A stretch of 6,500 nt of DNA from an uncultured Collinsella sp. (GTDB lineage Bacteria; Actinomycetota; Coriobacteriia; Coriobacteriales; Coriobacteriaceae): the NCBI GenBank assembly GCA_900549275.1, contig URNU01000088.1, forward strand, positions 1 to 6,500, read 5' to 3'. Shown piece by piece: positions 3,505-6,500 of this stretch. Position 1 is the stretch's first letter, and the number at the start of each line of letters is the position of its first letter. The translations under genes and the position numbers were made by a program. The notes beneath the pieces are model-generated. The model searched no databases. It saw only the letters and a program-made list of their open reading frames with translations, and was not told the origin of the DNA.

Positions 3505-6500
3505 GTGACCTACGCATACACTGCCACTGAGCGCAAGCGCGTCAGCTTCGGGAAAATCCCGGAGGCCATGGAGCTCCCCAACCTTATCTCTGTTCAAAGG
3601 GAATCCTTTGAGCGTTTTAAGGACGAGGGCCTTCGTGAGGCGTTCAAGGAATCCAGCCCCATCCAGAGCCAGAACCATGTTCTCGAGGTTACCTTCGGCG
3701 AGCATCAGTTCGGCGACCCCGCGCACACCGTCGAGGAGTGCCGCGAGAAGGATATGACCTATCAGGCTCCGCTTCTGACCGACGTCCGTCTCACCAACAA
3801 GGAGACCGGCGAGATCAAGGAGCAGCTCGTCTTCATGGGCGACTTCCCCATGATGACCGATCAGGGCACCTTTATCATCAACGGCACCGAGCGTATCGTC
3901 GTCTCGCAGCTCGTCCGCTCCCCGGGCGTGTACTACAGCTCCGAGATGGATTCGGGCAAGCAAATCTACAAGGCCCAGATCATCCCGTCCCGTGGTGCCT
4001 GGCTCGAGTTTGAGGTCGACAAGCGCGACCAGCTCATGGTCTCCATCGACCGTAAGCGCAAGCAGAGCGCCACGATGTTCCTGCGCGCCCTTGGCATCGC
4101 CGTCACCAACGACGACATCATCGAGCTGCTCGGCAACTCCGATGTGATCAAGCGCACCCTGGAGCGCGATACCGCCCTCACCCGCGAGGACGCCCTCATC
4201 GAGATTTACCGTCGCCTGCGCCCGGGCGAGCCTCCCACCGTGGATGCCTCCCGCAGCCTGCTCGAGGGCCTGCTCTTTAACCCGCAGCGCTACGATCTGG
4301 CCCGCGTCGGTCGTTACAAGGTCAACAAGAAGCTCAACCTCACCACCGAGGAAGAGGTCACGGTGCTCACCGACGAGGATATCGTCGCTACGCTGCGCTA
4401 CCTGCTGTCCCTCGCTGCCGGCGAGCAGGGCTTCAAGGTCGATGACATCGATCACTTTGGCAACCGCCGTATCCGCACCGTCGGCGAGCTCGTCGCCAAC
4501 CAGTTCCGTATCGGCATGAGCCGTATGGAGCGCGTCGTTCGTGAGCGCATGAGCTCCCAGGACATCGACGAGATCACCCCGCAGTCGCTCATCAACATCC
4601 GTCCGATCGTGGCCTCCATCAAGGAGTTCTTCGGTTCCTCGCAGCTCTCGCAGTTCATGGACCAGGCGAACCCCCTGACCGGTCTGACCCACAAGCGCCG
4701 TCTGTCCGCACTCGGCCCTGGCGGTCTTGCCGGCCACAAGTCGGGTTCCAGCCGCCGTACCAACGTGCCGACGGCCGTCCGCGACGTTCACAATTCGCAC
4801 TACAGCCGCATGTGCCCGATCGAGACCCCCGAAGGCCCCAACATCGGCCTGATCGGCTCGCTCGCCCTCTACGCCCGCGTCAACGAGTACGGCTTCATCG
4901 AGGCTCCGTTCCGCCGCGTCGAGAACGGCGTTGCCACCGACCAGATCGACTGGATGACCGCTGACGAGGAAGAGAAGCACGTCATCGCGCCGGCCAACAC
5001 GCCGCTCGATCCCAAGACCAACGAGTTCATCACGACCGATGCCGAGGGCAAGATCGTCCGTCCGCATACCGTGATCGCCCGTACCCGCGACTTCGACGGC
5101 TCCTTCGGCGCTCCTGCCGACGTGCCCGTCGAGGACGTCGACTACATGGACGTCTCGCCGCGCCAGATGCTCTCCGTCGCAGCCACGCTGATCCCGTTCC
5201 TCGAGCACGACGACGCTAAGCGTACGCTGATGGGCGCCAACATGCAGCGTCAGGCCGTGCCGCTGGTTCACCCTGCCGCTCCCTATGTCGGTACCGGCAT
5301 GGAGCGTCGCGCCGCCCTGGACTCCGGCGAGGTCACCCTGGCCAAGAACGCCGGCGAGGTCATCTTTGCCGACGCCTCCAAGATTATCGTCAAGCATGCC
5401 GGTGGCATGGACGAGTATCACCTGGCCAAGTACCAGCGCTCCAACCAGTCCACCTGCATCAACCACCGTCCGCTCGTGCGCGTCGGTGACACCGTTGAGC
5501 AGGGCGAGCCTCTGGCCGACGGTCCCTCGACCGATCACGGCGAGCTCGCACTGGGCCAGAACCTCACCGTGGCATACATGCCGTGGGAAGGCTTCAACTA
5601 CGAGGACGGTATCGTCGTGTCCGAGCGCCTGGTGGCCGAGGACCTGCTGACGACCATCAATATCACCCGTCACGAGATCGACGCCCGCGACACCAAGCTC
5701 GGCCCCGAGGAGATCACTCGCGAGATCCCGAACCTCTCCGAGGACATGCTTGCGAACCTCGACGAGGACGGCATCATCCGTATCGGCGCCGAGGTCGGCC
5801 CTGGCGACATCCTGGTCGGCAAGGTCACGCCTAAGGGCGAGAGCGCTCTGACCGCCGAGGAGCGCCTGCTGCGCGCCATCTTCGGTGCCAAGGCTCACGA
5901 CGTTCGCGACACTTCCCTTAAGATGCCTCACGGCGCTTACGGCCGCGTCATCGACGTCGTCCGCTTTAGCCGCGAGAACGGCGACGACCTGGCCCCCGGC
6001 GTCAACGAGCAGGTGCGCGTCTACGTCGCCCAGCGTCGTAAGATCCAGCAGGGCGATAAGATCGCCGGTCGCCACGGCAACAAGGGTGTTATCTGCAACG
6101 TTCTGCCGGTCGAGGACATGCCCTACATGGCTGACGGTACCCCGATCGACGTTATCCTCAACCCGCTGGGCGTTCCTTCGCGTATGAACGTCGGCCAGCT
6201 GCTCGAGTGCCACCTTGGCTGGGCTGCCGCCTGCGGTTGGGATACCGAGGATGCCGACTCCGACAAGTATGTTCCCGGCCCGTTCTTCACCGCGACGCCC
6301 GTCTTCGACGGCGCCAAGGAGGACGAGATCGCCGAGGTCATCCGTCGCGCCAACAAGAACATGCTCAACAAGGCCACCGCTGCCTTTGGCGATCACATGC
6401 GCCCCGAGTTTGTCACCCAGCTTGACGAGCGCGGCAAGACCCGCCTGTTCGACGGCCGCACCGGCGAGGAGTTCCGCGAGCCCATTACCGTGGGTACGTC
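3505..6500 (+). CDS. rpoB: DNA-directed RNA polymerase beta subunit, N-terminal 998 residues (3' truncated by window)
   Basis: This is the catalytic-core beta subunit. The GTG start follows AAGGAGG (3489-3495) at 9 nt; 998 codons are visible and the C-terminal clamp region is cut off. Landmarks: protrusion GTFIINGTERIVVSQL (residues 120-135); Rif cluster I (377-408), with D386, H396, S401 and L403 at the E. coli D516, H526, S531 and L533 positions; CPIETPEGPNIGLI (437-450); NMQRQAVPL; NYEDGI (E700 and D701 align with E. coli E813 and D814); GDILVGKVTPKGE in the flap region; and GDKIAGRHGNKG (K852 and K860 align with K1065 and K1073). The odd part is residues 409-424 (AGHKSGSSRRTNVPTA), which replace the usual eight-residue TRERAGFE-type stretch of fork loop 2, in frame. 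S434 also stands where Gly is usual. rpoC probably follows outside the window. Confidence 0.97.
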   Translation, partial: MTYAYTATERKRVSFGKIPEAMELPNLISVQRESFERFKDEGLREAFKESSPIQSQNHVLEVTFGEHQFGDPAHTVEECREKDMTYQAPLLTDVRLTNKETGEIKEQLVFMGDFPMMTDQGTFIINGTERIVVSQLVRSPGVYYSSEMDSGKQIYKAQIIPSRGAWLEFEVDKRDQLMVSIDRKRKQSATMFLRALGIAVTNDDIIELLGNSDVIKRTLERDTALTREDALIEIYRRLRPGEPPTVDASRSLLEGLLFNPQRYDLARVGRYKVNKKLNLTTEEEVTVLTDEDIVATLRYLLSLAAGEQGFKVDDIDHFGNRRIRTVGELVANQFRIGMSRMERVVRERMSSQDIDEITPQSLINIRPIVASIKEFFGSSQLSQFMDQANPLTGLTHKRRLSALGPGGLAGHKSGSSRRTNVPTAVRDVHNSHYSRMCPIETPEGPNIGLIGSLALYARVNEYGFIEAPFRRVENGVATDQIDWMTADEEEKHVIAPANTPLDPKTNEFITTDAEGKIVRPHTVIARTRDFDGSFGAPADVPVEDVDYMDVSPRQMLSVAATLIPFLEHDDAKRTLMGANMQRQAVPLVHPAAPYVGTGMERRAALDSGEVTLAKNAGEVIFADASKIIVKHAGGMDEYHLAKYQRSNQSTCINHRPLVRVGDTVEQGEPLADGPSTDHGELALGQNLTVAYMPWEGFNYEDGIVVSERLVAEDLLTTINITRHEIDARDTKLGPEEITREIPNLSEDMLANLDEDGIIRIGAEVGPGDILVGKVTPKGESALTAEERLLRAIFGAKAHDVRDTSLKMPHGAYGRVIDVVRFSRENGDDLAPGVNEQVRVYVAQRRKIQQGDKIAGRHGNKGVICNVLPVEDMPYMADGTPIDVILNPLGVPSRMNVGQLLECHLGWAAACGWDTEDADSDKYVPGPFFTATPVFDGAKEDEIAEVIRRANKNMLNKATAAFGDHMRPEFVTQLDERGKTRLFDGRTGEEFREPITVGT

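Noticed and set aside
4729..4776. Compensated frameshift as the explanation of the unusual RpoB segment
   Set aside because: Reading the other two frames by eye did not restore a TRERAGFE-like stretch, and codon choice in the segment matches the rest of rpoB. Sequence error cannot be fully excluded without reads.
3433..6396. A 987-codon open frame on the minus strand opposite rpoB
   Set aside because: The + strand encodes an unmistakable RpoB over the same span. The antisense frame stays open because of GC-rich codon bias; its product is a low-complexity mix of V, D, L, G and H with no recognisable domain.

Overview
The window looks like a chromosomal segment of a moderately high-GC actinobacterium. 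The protein style and codon use best fit the Coriobacteriia (Collinsella-like). That assignment is inferred from memory of the RpoB and L7/L12 sequences and was not checked by search. All genes are on the + strand. No tRNA, rRNA, CRISPR array, insertion sequence or transposase is visible.

Layout. 1-489: C-terminal part of a class I/II PLP-dependent aminotransferase, with codon use unlike the other genes. 490-993: no gene, but densely structured. It holds an imperfect inverted repeat of about 250 nt (529-776) built around a perfect 33-bp stem. The outer right arm of that repeat carries a strong sigma70-type promoter (749-777). A ribosomal protein L10 leader (about 799-881) and an intrinsic terminator/attenuator (892-928) follow. 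994-1995: rplJ (L10) and rplL (L7/L12), separated by a 102-nt spacer with three hairpins. 2024-2056: a strong terminator. 2057-2307: galU upstream region with promoter-like sequences, overlapping AT-rich palindromes and two small hairpins. 2308-3216: galU (UTP-glucose-1-phosphate uridylyltransferase), closed by a UUCG-loop terminator (3240-3270). 3271-3504: rpoB upstream region. 3505-6500: rpoB, 5' part, running off the window.

How it works together. L10 and L7/L12 form the ribosomal stalk, and their complex normally represses its own mRNA through the leader seen here. rpoB encodes the beta subunit of RNA polymerase. In many bacteria rplJL runs straight into rpoBC. Here galU (UDP-glucose supply for envelope and sugar metabolism) lies between them, and each unit has its own terminator and promoter-like signals, so the classic operon is split into three transcription units.

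Most worth a second look: (1) the large inverted repeat whose left arm mirrors the rplJ promoter; (2) RpoB, where the normally near-invariant fork-loop-2 segment after GPGGL is replaced by a longer basic, Ser/Gly-rich stretch without a frame break.
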